A stretch of DNA of 64,000 nucleotides from Nitrosomonas sp. (GTDB taxonomy: Bacteria > Pseudomonadota > Gammaproteobacteria > Burkholderiales > Nitrosomonadaceae): assembly GCA_016710135.1 (NCBI GenBank), contig JADJLM010000001.1, positions 372,001-436,000 of the forward strand, in the 5' to 3' direction. Below the pieces are notes generated by a model that saw only the letters and a program-made list of their open reading frames with translations, was not told the DNA's origin and did not search any database. Positions 9,561-18,616 of the stretch are shown piece by piece (the first letter of the stretch is position 1; each line of letters begins with the position of its first letter). The position numbers and the translations under genes were made by a program.

Positions 9561-9641
9561 GATCTATTTCGCCACAATAAAAATAATTGGTTGATAGATA
9601 TAAGCGTCGAGCAGTCTCACAGTAAATATGAAACTGCCTGC

Positions 9642-9926
9642 TTATGACATTGAATCAAATACTACAGTTTTTATTTTCGACATCAATTTTTTCAACGACA
9701 GCTTGAATATCTTTAAGGTAGTATTTATCACCAAATTTTTTAATCTCTGCGGGGTCAGTTCCTCGCCCCTTGGGACGAAAGCTGGTTGAAAATCAGTAGA
9801 TTGAAAAGCGCAGTTAATACCCCGCTGCTTGCGGCGAGGTGCTTTATTTAAACCTGAAGTGCTACCACATGAAGCAAGAGTCACGGTCGCAAGTAAGAAA
9901 CATACGGTAAGAATTATTCTTTGCAT
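9642..9926 (-). pseudogene. Small lipoprotein gene interrupted by a REP-like insertion
   Basis: The first ~26 codons encode a lipoprotein signal (MQRIILTVCFLLATVTLASC, lipobox LASC) and a short GSTSGLNK stretch. The frame then runs into a REP-like repeat, giving the APRRKQRGI string commonly produced when such repeats are translated. Beyond the repeat the original frame appears shifted: the alternative reading gives PAEIKKFGDKYYLKDIQAVV, then EKIDVENKNCSI and a stop at about 9655, far more protein-like than the 94-residue open frame. The ancestral product was probably a lipoprotein of about 60 residues. It precedes the hydrolase-like lipoprotein on the same strand. Confidence 0.7.
9749..9840. 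repeat. REP-like palindromic insertion
   Basis: About 90 bp with two G/C-rich foldbacks separated by an AT-rich spacer: tcgccccttgggacga at 9763-9778, and ccgctgcttgcgg at 9822-9834. A short outer inverted repeat joins the ends (gcggggt 9749-9755, accccgc 9819-9825). This layout resembles REP/BIME elements moved by REP-associated tyrosine transposases. No other copy or transposase was found in the window. Confidence 0.6.
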
Positions 9927-10078
9927 TTTCTACTTCTTTTTTCAGTTTTGTGTAGTGACCTGATCAGCTAGCGCTTTGGAAATATGATCAAGCTTTGTAT
10001 AAAAAGCGCTATGAGATCGGGAGGTTATTTTGCAGTCCTATATGGATTATATGAAGGATCCTATTATCATCCAAACTC

Positions 10079-11593
10079 TTAATGCTTATCCAACTTGCGA
10101 TACTGAATCGCTTCCGCAATATGCTGATTATTAATTTTTTCGACATTCCCCAAATCTGCAATGGTGCGAGCTAATTTTAAAATACGATGATAGGCTCTTG
10201 CAGATAAGCTTAACCGATTGATCGCTTGTTTCAATAAATTCTTGCTGGTTGTATCAAGAACGCAGAGCTGATCGATTTCCTTTACCGTTAAGCGACTATT
10301 GGTTTTTCCCTGGCGGTTACACTGTAATTGGTAAGCTTCTTCAACACGTTCGCGGATAGTGCTACTTTTCTCGCCCATTGGCTGCGCTTGCATCAATTCT
10401 TCTTGCGGTAAAGAGGAGACTTCGATTTGCATATCGATACGATCGAGCAGCGGGCCGGAAATTTTACCCCTATAGCGTGCAACCTGATCTGGTGTGCAGT
10501 GGCATTTGCCGGAAAGGTGACCTAAATAGCCACAAGGGCATGGGTTCATGGCGGCAATCAACAGGAAGCGAGCTGGAAAATTAGTTTGCCGTGCCGCGCG
10601 CGAGATGGTGATATGGCCTGATTCCAGGGGTTCGCGCAACACTTCTAGGACTTTTCGATCAAATTCGGGTAATTCATCGAGAAAGAGTACGCCATTCAGC
10701 GCCAGTGAAATTTCACCGGGGCGCGGTATGCTACCGCCTCCAACCATGGCGGTTGCTGAAGCGGTATGATGCGGTGACCGAAAAGGACGACGTTTCCAGT
10801 GCGCTATTTCAAACTGACCTTGAGCAAGCGATTGAATCGCGGCTGTTTCTAATGCTTCTTGCTGATTCATGGTTGGCAAGATGGTTATTAGTCGTTCCGC
10901 TAGCATCGATTTGCCAGTTCCAGGCGGGCCGACCATCAAGAGGCTGTGATTCCCTGCGGCTGCAATTTCCAACGCACGTTTGGCCTGAATCTGACCTTTT
11001 ACATCTTGTAGATCGATTGTAAGCGGTGAATTCACTGAATGCGTATCAGGGGATACCGGACTGGAATAACGTGGCAATGGGGTTTTATTACAAAGATGCG
11101 CGCAAATTTCTAGGAGCGATGCAGCAGGGTAGACGACAGAATCGCTAACTAACGCTGCTTCTGCAGCATTTTGTTTGGGCAAAATAAACCCTCGCCCAGA
11201 GCGTGATGCGTTATAAGTCATGGCGAGCGCGCCTTTGATCGGGCGCAATTCTCCGCTTAACGAAAGTTCGCCGACCCATTCAAATTGATCGAGTTGATCG
11301 CGAGGAATCTGTGCGGTTGCTGCAAGTATTCCTAATGCAATTGGTAAATCAAAGCGGCCACTTTCTTTGGGTAGATCAGCTGGGGCCAGATTGACGGTAA
11401 TGCGTTGTGCAGGAAATTTGAAATGGCTATTTTGTAGGGCTGCCCGGACCCGGTCTTTGCTTTCTTTAACTTCTGTTTCAGGTAAACCAACGATGGTAAA
11501 ACTCGGTAAACCATTGGATAGGTGTGTTTCTACCGTGACGAGTGGCGCATCCATTCCAGAAAGGGCGCGACTATATAAGATAGCCAGAGACAT
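10079..11593 (-). CDS. comM: ComM/YifB-family Mg-chelatase-like AAA+ ATPase
   Basis: 504 residues, the family's normal length. ComM is a hexameric helicase that promotes branch migration during natural transformation. The N-terminal Lon-like domain (residues 1-160) starts with SLAILYSRALSGMDAPLVTV. The central AAA+ domain carries Walker A GPPGTGKSM near residue 222 and Walker B GVLFLDELPEF. A Cys cluster, CPCGYLGHLSGKCHC, lies near residue 350 and is a likely zinc site. The C-terminal Mg_chelatase_C region ends in IAEAIQYRKLDKH. The gene is intact. Its 3' end is duplicated twice downstream (6755-6867 and 3335-3625), suggesting the end of comM has been an integration target or that duplicates have decayed. 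ubiK lies upstream on the same strand, a common betaproteobacterial order. Confidence 0.95.
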   Translation of the reverse strand: MSLAILYSRALSGMDAPLVTVETHLSNGLPSFTIVGLPETEVKESKDRVRAALQNSHFKFPAQRITVNLAPADLPKESGRFDLPIALGILAATAQIPRDQLDQFEWVGELSLSGELRPIKGALAMTYNASRSGRGFILPKQNAAEAALVSDSVVYPAASLLEICAHLCNKTPLPRYSSPVSPDTHSVNSPLTIDLQDVKGQIQAKRALEIAAAGNHSLLMVGPPGTGKSMLAERLITILPTMNQQEALETAAIQSLAQGQFEIAHWKRRPFRSPHHTASATAMVGGGSIPRPGEISLALNGVLFLDELPEFDRKVLEVLREPLESGHITISRAARQTNFPARFLLIAAMNPCPCGYLGHLSGKCHCTPDQVARYRGKISGPLLDRIDMQIEVSSLPQEELMQAQPMGEKSSTIRERVEEAYQLQCNRQGKTNSRLTVKEIDQLCVLDTTSKNLLKQAINRLSLSARAYHRILKLARTIADLGNVEKINNQHIAEAIQYRKLDKH

Positions 11594-11677
11594 GTTATAC
11601 CGCGCTCAATACCGAAATGCTTAGTTTATGCTTGGAATGACTTGTTAGCGAGGAGACTTATCCCAAGCATCGGCTAC

Positions 11678-11959
11678 TCAACCATCATAATTGCTATCGG
11701 AAGCTGCAGTTCCAGTTTCTGAAGGCTTTAATTGATTTTCTAACAGAGCTACTTTGGCTTCTAACTCAGTTAATTTGGTGCGTGTTTTTTTAAGTACCTC
11801 TTGTTGTACATCGAATTCTTCACGCGTGACGAGATCGAGCTTAGAAAGCATACTCGTGAGAATCGCACGCAAATTTTTTTCAATATCTTTTGCTGGACCA
11901 TGGGCGATCACTTCATTAATTTTCGTACCGATTTCATCCAGAATGTTTTTATTTAGCAT
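11678..11959 (-). CDS. ubiK: UbiK-family accessory factor (YqiC/BMFP)
   Basis: 93 residues. In E. coli UbiK binds UbiJ and lipid and is needed for efficient aerobic ubiquinone synthesis. The N-terminal amphipathic helix (NILDEIGTKINEVI) is followed by AKDIEKNLRAILTSMLSKLD and a long C-terminal coiled coil (EEFDVQQEVLKKTRTKLTEL), which is the family pattern. The length matches. It lies 84 bp upstream of comM on the same strand and may be co-transcribed. No close alternative annotation. Confidence 0.88.
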   Translation of the reverse strand: MLNKNILDEIGTKINEVIAHGPAKDIEKNLRAILTSMLSKLDLVTREEFDVQQEVLKKTRTKLTELEAKVALLENQLKPSETGTAASDSNYDG

Positions 11960-12272
11960 GATGTCTCCATTAAACGTCGTTCAAATGCGCGTAAATATCT
12001 GCCTCAATGTGAAGCATACCTTATGCGAGGTTTCCAATCCAAACATTTCTCATCATCTTTCCTATCTTCATTTGTGTCCGACTAGAAGGTTATATTGCCA
12101 GAGAAATCTGAGTTAGAGCCCTCGGTTTCGGTAATTTTAAGGAAAAAAGTATCAAAAAAGCGACAAACAAAGCGGAATTTTGATTAAAAAACCCATAAAC
12201 ATATTGCTTTTTTGCGAAATATCGGGCGAAAATACCAACATCATTTTACCAACCACAAATAGGAGCTTCCCA

Positions 12273-12611
12273 ATGAACAAAACGGAATTGATTGATGCAA
12301 TTGCAGCTCGTGCACAAACTACCAAAACACAAACAGCGACGATTCTGAATGGGTTTATGGAAACCGTACAAAAAACCCTAGCAAAAGGCGATACGATTCA
12401 GTTAGTCGGTTTTGGTACGTTTCTAGTTGCGCAACGTGCGAGTCGTGAAGGCCGTAATCCGGCAACTGGCAAAACCATGACAATTCCAGCCAAGAAAGTA
12501 GTGAAGTTTAGACCAGGCAAAGCACTTGCTGATGCAGCTGCATCAACTAAAGCAGCTCGTAAACCCCAACCTGCTGCTAAACCAAAAGCTGCTGCTGCCA
12601 AACGTAAATAA
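12273..12611 (+). CDS. HU-family DNA-binding protein with basic Ala/Lys/Pro tail
   Basis: 112 residues from the ATG at 12273. Nucleoid protein that bends DNA as a dimer. Residues 1-90 are a standard HU/IHF fold (MNKTELIDAIAARAQTTKTQ; the arm signature is GFGTFLVAQRASREGRNPAT). The last ~22 residues (STKAARKPQPAAKPKAAAAK...) form a disordered basic tail like that of several betaproteobacterial HU proteins. The frame stays open 31 codons upstream, but AGGAG at 12261-12265 with ~7-bp spacing and the family start both favour 12273. It stands alone, with an AT-rich upstream region. Confidence 0.93.
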   Translation: MNKTELIDAIAARAQTTKTQTATILNGFMETVQKTLAKGDTIQLVGFGTFLVAQRASREGRNPATGKTMTIPAKKVVKFRPGKALADAAASTKAARKPQPAAKPKAAAAKRK

Positions 12612-12976
12612 TCCCCCTTTTTCCCAATAATGATCTTGAGATTACTTCGTTGTGATCTTGAGAGCCTGGGTAAAGGCCTACTTGCAAGCTGTATCAGAAT
12701 TCATGGTATATAGCTTGATGCAATCAAACTCGTAAGCCTTATTTTTCTGAATTTCCCCAATGTTTAACCAAAGAACTTGCTGATCTCCTGTGGATCTTTT
12801 ATTTGTAAGCGATGTTTGTTGAGCAGAGTTACTTCATAATACTTTCACACAAGCTTTAGCTTTTCTTCATACTTTGCAAGCATTATTCCATTGAGTGGAT
12901 AATTTATTTGCTAAGCGCGATGTGATTTGCTACTTTGATTTTAAATTCAATTCTTATTTTGTCAGAGAGCATAATC
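12612..12976. other. Non-coding interval
   Basis: 365 bp, AT-rich, with no convincing reading frame. The 11-bp word tgatcttgaga occurs twice about 20 bp apart near 12630 and 12652. No terminator or RNA gene was recognised. It presumably holds the promoter of the aldolase gene. Confidence 0.5.
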
Positions 12977-13771
12977 ATGGATCAAAATACCTTCAATCTG
13001 GATAAGAATCAGCTAATACAGCGTGCATTTGATCAAATGGAAAAGCATGTGAAGGGTGCAGACTATACGCCACGCCAGAAACTGGCATTGACCTGCCGCA
13101 TATTATTTGACAATGGTCATGATTCGGGGTTGGCTGGCCAAATTACTGCACGGGCCGATCAACCTGATGCATTTCTAACCCAAAGGTTGGGCTTAGGGTT
13201 TGATGAAATTAGCGCAACCAATCTGTTATTGGTCGATGAACATTTGCAGGTATTGAATGGTGAAGGAATGCCAAATCCAGCTAATCGTTTCCATGCTTGG
13301 GTTTATCGAGCTCGCCCTGACGTACATTGTATTATTCATACCCATGCAGTGCATACTGCTGCACTGAGTATGCTGGCAGTGCCACTGCAAATCTCGCACA
13401 TGGATAATTGTGTTTTATACGATGATGTGGCATTTCTTCCAAAATGGCCGGGTGTTCCAGTCGGCAATGATGAAGGTGAGATGATTGCAGCAGCGTTAGG
13501 GAGTAAAAGAGCTTTGTTGCTTGCGCATCATGGATTATTAGTAGCCTGTGGCAGCATCGAAGAAGCTTGTTTATTGACGTTAGCCTTTGAGCGTGCAGCG
13601 CGCATGCAATTGCTGGCCACATCAGCGGGTAACATTCAACCAATTGACCCGGATTTAGGGAAAGAAGCCCATGATTGGATTTTACGCGCACAGCGCAGTG
13701 CAGCCGCGTTTGCTTATTACGCACGACGAAGCTTGAGACTGCCGCATAATCAAGATTGCCTAGCGGAGTAA
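12977..13771 (+). CDS. Class II aldolase/adducin-family protein
   Basis: 264 residues. Zinc-dependent family that includes fuculose-phosphate aldolase and related enzymes. Metal-site residues are visible as HTHAVH (near residue 123) and AHHGLLVACG (near residue 188). The loop GLAGQITARADQPDAFL precedes them. The preferred start is the ATG at 12977, because the open frame's 14-codon extension (MILNSILILSESII) is not family-like. This subgroup is usually annotated only as class II aldolase; the substrate is unknown. The stop at 13771 is directly next to the following kinase gene, so the two are probably one transcript, although a functional link is not obvious. Confidence 0.82.
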   Translation: MDQNTFNLDKNQLIQRAFDQMEKHVKGADYTPRQKLALTCRILFDNGHDSGLAGQITARADQPDAFLTQRLGLGFDEISATNLLLVDEHLQVLNGEGMPNPANRFHAWVYRARPDVHCIIHTHAVHTAALSMLAVPLQISHMDNCVLYDDVAFLPKWPGVPVGNDEGEMIAAALGSKRALLLAHHGLLVACGSIEEACLLTLAFERAARMQLLATSAGNIQPIDPDLGKEAHDWILRAQRSAAAFAYYARRSLRLPHNQDCLAE

Positions 13772-13773
13772 TT

Positions 13774-16700
13774 TTGTTCCATTTCACCTCCCTCACACAG
13801 CGATTCGCAGTATGGTTCGCGCTTGTCGCACTACTTCCAATCCTGTTGATTGGCTATAGTCTGCTACAAACGTTTGAGGCTGAAATCAAGAAAGCTGTTA
13901 TTCAGCAAGTTTCTTCGATCGCAGATAAAAAGATCGAGCAAATAGATACCTATTTTAAAGAGCGCATGCTCGATGCGAGCGTGATCCAAGCAGCGGATAC
14001 TACGCATCAAGCAATCAAAGAATACACGGCTGCTTTTAAGCAATTTGGGGTAGATTCTGAAGCGTACCACGATTTGGACGCAATCTATCGCAATCACTTT
14101 GAGCGGTTTGTAGAGCATGCGGATTACTACGATGTTTTCCTGATTTCGACTGATGGGTGGATTGTTTTTACTTATAGCCGCGAATCTGATTTTGCGACGA
14201 ATGTGCTGACAGGGCCCTATCGCGATACCGGATTGGGTGTCGCTGCGCGACGTGCTCTGCGCGAACGAAAGGGAAATATTTCTGATTTTGAGTATTATGA
14301 GCCTTCCAAGGGAGCTATTGCTGCATTTATTGCGGTACCAATTATTATCGAAGGCGAATTTAGTGGTGTTTTCGCCCTTCAGATCTATAGTAATCCTGTA
14401 TTTAAAGTATTAACGAATAATGTGGGCTTGGGTCAAAGTGGTGAAACCATTTTGACAAGGTTAGAAGATGAAAATACAGCTTTGGTGATGGCTCCATTGA
14501 GAGAAGAGCCCGATGCCGCCTTGAAGCATAAAATTACGCTCGATAATTCTAGATTTTCTGCTGGCATTCGACGTAGCTTGGCTGGGCAAGATGGAGGTGG
14601 ATTGACCATCGATTATCGTGGCAAAGAAGTCGTAGCTGCTTGGCGTTATCTTCCGCTGATGAAATGGGGAATGATCGTTCATATCGATGTCAGTGAAGCA
14701 TTTGCATCCGTGTATCACGTGCGTGCCGTCGGTCTCGTGATTCTGTTTTTGACTTTCATTGTGGCAACTGCTGGGGCGCTTTTATTTAATCGCCGCGTGG
14801 TGGCACCGCTCAAGAATTTAAATGAGGGCGCCCAAGCGGTTGCATCAGGAAATCTGAATCAGCAGGTACCCAACGAAGGTTGGGATGAGATGGAAAAGCT
14901 TGCAGATGCTTTTAATACCATGACCGAGCGCTTGAATACCAGTTACCGAGAATTGGAAGCGCGTGTCGCTGAACGGACCGCAGAGCTTGAGGTAGCGAAT
15001 GCCGAGTTGGCAATCAAAGAAGAAGAAACCCGTTCAGTGGTCGAACATATGGTGGACTGTGTTGTAACAACGGATGAAAAAGGGGTGATGCTTTCAGTTA
15101 ATCCCGTGATGGAGAAATTATTTGGTTATACCTCTGACGAAGCGACTGGGCAAAATGTAGCGATTCTTGTACCAGAGCCAGATCGAAGTCAGCATGAGTT
15201 TTATATGGAGCGCTATTGTAACACGGGGCATGGACAAGTTTATGTTGGGCGACCTTATTTACCGGGTACACATGAAATCGGTTTAGGGCGCGAGGTGGAA
15301 GGTGTTCATAAAAATGGGCAATTGATCCCGATTTATCTTGCAGTTAGTGAGTATTTTGTTGGAGAGAAACGCCATTTTACTGGTGTAATGCGGGATATTC
15401 GTGAGCATGTGAAGATCATGAAAGATCTTGAGAGTGCGAGACTCGAAGCGGAGCAAGCGAACCAGGCTAAATCAGCATTTTTGGCAGCCATGAGCCATGA
15501 GATCCGAACGCCAATGAATGGTGTGATTGGTATGATCGAGGTGTTGCAACAATCTAGCTTGAGCAGTTATCAAATGGAAATGGCGAATTTAATTCGTGAG
15601 TCTGCCTTTGCTTTGCTGGAAATTATCGAGGATATTCTTGATTTCTCAAAAATTGAAGCAGGCAAACTCGAAATTGAATTTGCACCGATCCCCCTGGCCA
15701 CGGTAATCGAGAAAGCTTGCAGCATGCTCGAACATTTAGCTGCCAGCAAAGGAATCGAATTAACCTTATTCATTGATCCAGCGATTCCCGATGAAGTATT
15801 AGGGGATGCGTTACGCTTGCGCCAGATTGTAGTCAACCTTATCAACAATGCTATTAAATTCTCAAGCGGGCAAGGGCGAGCGGGTAAAGTTGCTACACAA
15901 GTATTATTGATCGAAGCGGATCGCAATCAGGTGATGATTGCGATTCAAGTCACGGACAATGGAATTGGGATGAATGAGGAAACCAGGGGACGATTGTTCA
16001 TTCCGTTTACCCAAGGTGATACCTCAACCACACGTCGTTTCGGTGGAACTGGCCTGGGGCTCACGATAACACATCATCTCGTGAAATTAATGGGAGGGGA
16101 AATCGCGGTTCAGAGCAAAGAGGGCGAAGGATCTACGTTCATTGTTCATATTCCTTTTAAACCGCTACCTTCAGAAATAACAACTTACCAGAAACAAATC
16201 GATCTTACAGGGCTCTCCTGTATCGTGTATGGCCCTAATGAAGGTTTGAGCAACGATCTCGTTGCGTATTTGAAATACGCAGGTGCAAACGTTGAGCGAG
16301 CTACTGATCTTGCTGCTGCTCGGAAACGAATAAAAACATTACCGGCTGGTCAATGGTTACTAGTTATCGATGCAGGACATGATGAATCGTCGGTAGATGA
16401 GCTACGACTCGCGTTTCGTACTCGTTTGAATTTAGATTCACCCGATAAACCTCATTTGGTTGTTGTTAAACGAGGTCGACGCCACCGAGGTCGGATTGAA
16501 AATGGTGAACAAGTGACGTTGGATGGCAATATTTTATATCGGTTCGCTTTTTTGCATGCTGTCGCTGTTGCTGCGGGGCGAGCAAAGCTTGAAGAAGATA
16601 TTCCAGCCTTAGAAGGATCATCGACCCGAATTATTCTTCCTTCTCGTGAAGAAGCCTTGCAGCAGGGTAGATTGATATTAGTTGCAGAAGATAATGAAAT

Positions 16701-17424
16701 TAATCAAAAAGTAATTCGGCAACAGCTTGCGTTACTGGGACATGTAGCTGATGTGGTGCAGAATGGTCGTCATGCTTTGCAGCATTGGGAGAGTGGTGAT
16801 TATGCTATGATACTGACAGACCTGCATATGCCTGAAATGGATGGTTATCAGTTGACACAAGCAATTCGTACTGCAACAAAGGGTCCGATTCATATCCCGA
16901 TCATTGCATTGACGGCGAATGCGCTTAAGGGGGAAGCAGAACGATGCCGAGCCATCGGTATGGATGATTACTTGAGTAAGCCGGTGCAGTTAGAGCAGCT
17001 TAAGCAGACGTTGCAAAAATGGTTGCCTAAGCATAGCGAGAATTCTAAATCCCCGAAACAAGTTGAACAGTGGGCTATTAACCAACAAGCAGTACCTGTT
17101 GATATTCGCGTATTGCAAGCGTTGGTCGGGGATGATCCTGCGGTTATCCAGGAATTTTTAAGTGATTTTAGAACGAGCGCGCAAGCAATCCAAGATCAAC
17201 TCCATACGGCGTATCAGCAGCAGCATCTGGATCAAGTTAAAGCAGTTGCGCATAAGTTAAAATCCTCAGCACGATCGGTAGGCGCCCAAATGTTGGGCGA
17301 ATGGTGTGAAAAGATTGAACAAGCTGCTAGGAATCATGATGAGCAAAGCGTTACTAGCCTATTACCGCAGTTTGATGCTGAGCTGCAAGCGGTTAAGCAC
17401 TATCTTGAAACAATCAACGCATAA
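13774..17424 (+). CDS. Large hybrid sensor kinase: Cache-HAMP-PAS-HisKA-HATPase-REC-Hpt
   Basis: About 1216 residues. Order: TM1 (WFALVALLPILLIGYSLL); a periplasmic Cache-type sensor to about residue 310; TM2 (GLVILFLTFIVATAGALLF); HAMP with a coiled coil; a FixL-like PAS (VVEHMVDCVVTTDEKG); the HisKA His in MSHEIRTPMNG near residue 575; HATPase (NGIGMNEE, GGTGLGLTI); a degenerate receiver; a receiver with Asp in MILTDLHMPEMDG; and Hpt with His in VAHKLKSSARSVG. This is a complete internal phosphorelay of the BarA/ArcB layout; the output regulator is not adjacent. The start is uncertain: TTG at 13774 has GCGGAG 5 bp upstream, while the frame also extends to TTG at 13756 inside the aldolase. 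sucC follows 20 bp downstream. Confidence 0.88.
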   Translation: MFHFTSLTQRFAVWFALVALLPILLIGYSLLQTFEAEIKKAVIQQVSSIADKKIEQIDTYFKERMLDASVIQAADTTHQAIKEYTAAFKQFGVDSEAYHDLDAIYRNHFERFVEHADYYDVFLISTDGWIVFTYSRESDFATNVLTGPYRDTGLGVAARRALRERKGNISDFEYYEPSKGAIAAFIAVPIIIEGEFSGVFALQIYSNPVFKVLTNNVGLGQSGETILTRLEDENTALVMAPLREEPDAALKHKITLDNSRFSAGIRRSLAGQDGGGLTIDYRGKEVVAAWRYLPLMKWGMIVHIDVSEAFASVYHVRAVGLVILFLTFIVATAGALLFNRRVVAPLKNLNEGAQAVASGNLNQQVPNEGWDEMEKLADAFNTMTERLNTSYRELEARVAERTAELEVANAELAIKEEETRSVVEHMVDCVVTTDEKGVMLSVNPVMEKLFGYTSDEATGQNVAILVPEPDRSQHEFYMERYCNTGHGQVYVGRPYLPGTHEIGLGREVEGVHKNGQLIPIYLAVSEYFVGEKRHFTGVMRDIREHVKIMKDLESARLEAEQANQAKSAFLAAMSHEIRTPMNGVIGMIEVLQQSSLSSYQMEMANLIRESAFALLEIIEDILDFSKIEAGKLEIEFAPIPLATVIEKACSMLEHLAASKGIELTLFIDPAIPDEVLGDALRLRQIVVNLINNAIKFSSGQGRAGKVATQVLLIEADRNQVMIAIQVTDNGIGMNEETRGRLFIPFTQGDTSTTRRFGGTGLGLTITHHLVKLMGGEIAVQSKEGEGSTFIVHIPFKPLPSEITTYQKQIDLTGLSCIVYGPNEGLSNDLVAYLKYAGANVERATDLAAARKRIKTLPAGQWLLVIDAGHDESSVDELRLAFRTRLNLDSPDKPHLVVVKRGRRHRGRIENGEQVTLDGNILYRFAFLHAVAVAAGRAKLEEDIPALEGSSTRIILPSREEALQQGRLILVAEDNEINQKVIRQQLALLGHVADVVQNGRHALQHWESGDYAMILTDLHMPEMDGYQLTQAIRTATKGPIHIPIIALTANALKGEAERCRAIGMDDYLSKPVQLEQLKQTLQKWLPKHSENSKSPKQVEQWAINQQAVPVDIRVLQALVGDDPAVIQEFLSDFRTSAQAIQDQLHTAYQQQHLDQVKAVAHKLKSSARSVGAQMLGEWCEKIEQAARNHDEQSVTSLLPQFDAELQAVKHYLETINA

Positions 17425-17444
17425 TCCTTAAAAGGAGTTAGTCG

Positions 17445-18614
17445 ATGAAAATTCATGAGTACCAAGCCAAAGAAATCCTACGTCAATTTGGTGTACCCAC
17501 TCCCAGTGGCATAGCTTGTTTTAGCGTGGATAAGGCCATCTCTGCCGCACAATCATTGGGCGGGAATCAATGGGTAGTGAAAGCACAAATTTATGCGGGT
17601 GGGCGGGGAAAAGGAGGGGGGGTTAAGTTAGCTCGTTCACTGGATGAAGTTAGGCAGTTTGCGGAAGGGATGCTCAACAAACCACTGATAACCCATCAGA
17701 CTGGGTCGCAAGGACAAATTGTGCATCGCTTGTATATCGAACAGGGTGTGGATATTCAGCATGAGTTTTATTTGGGAATGGTGATCGACCGCACCCGCCA
17801 ACGTGTTTGTTTGATGGCGAGTGCTGAAGGTGGCATGGATATCGAGGAGGTAGCAGCCAAAACACCTGAAAAAATCCATAAGATTCTGATTGACCCAGTT
17901 ATCGGGCTGACTGACGTAGATATTACTTATATTGCAGGGAAGATTGGATTGCCGATCACCAGCCTTGATGCAGCCAGAGAACTGCTAAAAGGACTCTATC
18001 AGGCGTTTGATCAAACCGATGCATCGTTATTGGAAATTAATCCGCTGATCTTGACGACTTCAGGCCAGGTGATTGCGCTCGATACAAAAATGAATTTTGA
18101 TGATAACGCATTATTTCGTCACCCAGAAATTGTGGCGTTGCGCGATACGGATGAAGAAGATCCTGCCGAGATGGAAGCGGCCAAGCATGATCTCTCCTAT
18201 ATTGCATTGGACGGAAATATCGGTTGCTTAGTGAATGGTGCTGGTTTAGCGATGGCGACTATGGATATCATTAAATTATATGGGGGCCATCCAGCTAATT
18301 TCTTGGATGTTGGTGGTGGTGCAACGGCTGAGAAAGTCACGGAAGCATTCAAGATCATGCTACGTAATCCAAAGCTGCAAGCGATATTAGTTAATATTTT
18401 TGGTGGAATCATGAAATGTGATGTGGTCGCCCAGGGAGTCACTGCTGCAGCCCGTGAAGTCAAATTGGCGGTACCGTTAGTGGTTCGACTTGAGGGCACA
18501 AATGTCGATCTTGGTAAAAAAATTCTCGCCGAATCAGGCTTGCCGATCATTTCTGCTAGTAATATGGCCGATGCGGCAGAAAAAGTGGTTAACGCAATAC
18601 AGAAAGGAGCCTAG
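17445..18614 (+). CDS. sucC: Succinate-CoA ligase (ADP-forming) beta subunit
   Basis: 389 residues, standard length. With SucD it converts succinyl-CoA to succinate while making ATP in the TCA cycle. The ATP-grasp start MKIHEYQAKEILRQFGVP, the nucleotide loop VVKAQIYAGGRGKGGGVKLA, LLEINPL and the C-terminal GGGATAEKVTEAFK are all present. A good SD (AAAGGAG) precedes the ATG. It is followed by sucD after 2 bp. Malate-CoA ligase beta is closely related, but nothing here points to a C1 pathway. Confidence 0.95.
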   Translation: MKIHEYQAKEILRQFGVPTPSGIACFSVDKAISAAQSLGGNQWVVKAQIYAGGRGKGGGVKLARSLDEVRQFAEGMLNKPLITHQTGSQGQIVHRLYIEQGVDIQHEFYLGMVIDRTRQRVCLMASAEGGMDIEEVAAKTPEKIHKILIDPVIGLTDVDITYIAGKIGLPITSLDAARELLKGLYQAFDQTDASLLEINPLILTTSGQVIALDTKMNFDDNALFRHPEIVALRDTDEEDPAEMEAAKHDLSYIALDGNIGCLVNGAGLAMATMDIIKLYGGHPANFLDVGGGATAEKVTEAFKIMLRNPKLQAILVNIFGGIMKCDVVAQGVTAAAREVKLAVPLVVRLEGTNVDLGKKILAESGLPIISASNMADAAEKVVNAIQKGA

Positions 18615-18616
18615 CC

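Noticed and set aside
10548..11624. Several plus-strand frames over comM
   Set aside because: Antisense shadows of an intact conserved gene; no SD or family resemblance.
12180..12272. 31-residue N-terminal extension of the HU protein
   Set aside because: It is not family-like, and a good SD precedes the internal ATG at 12273.
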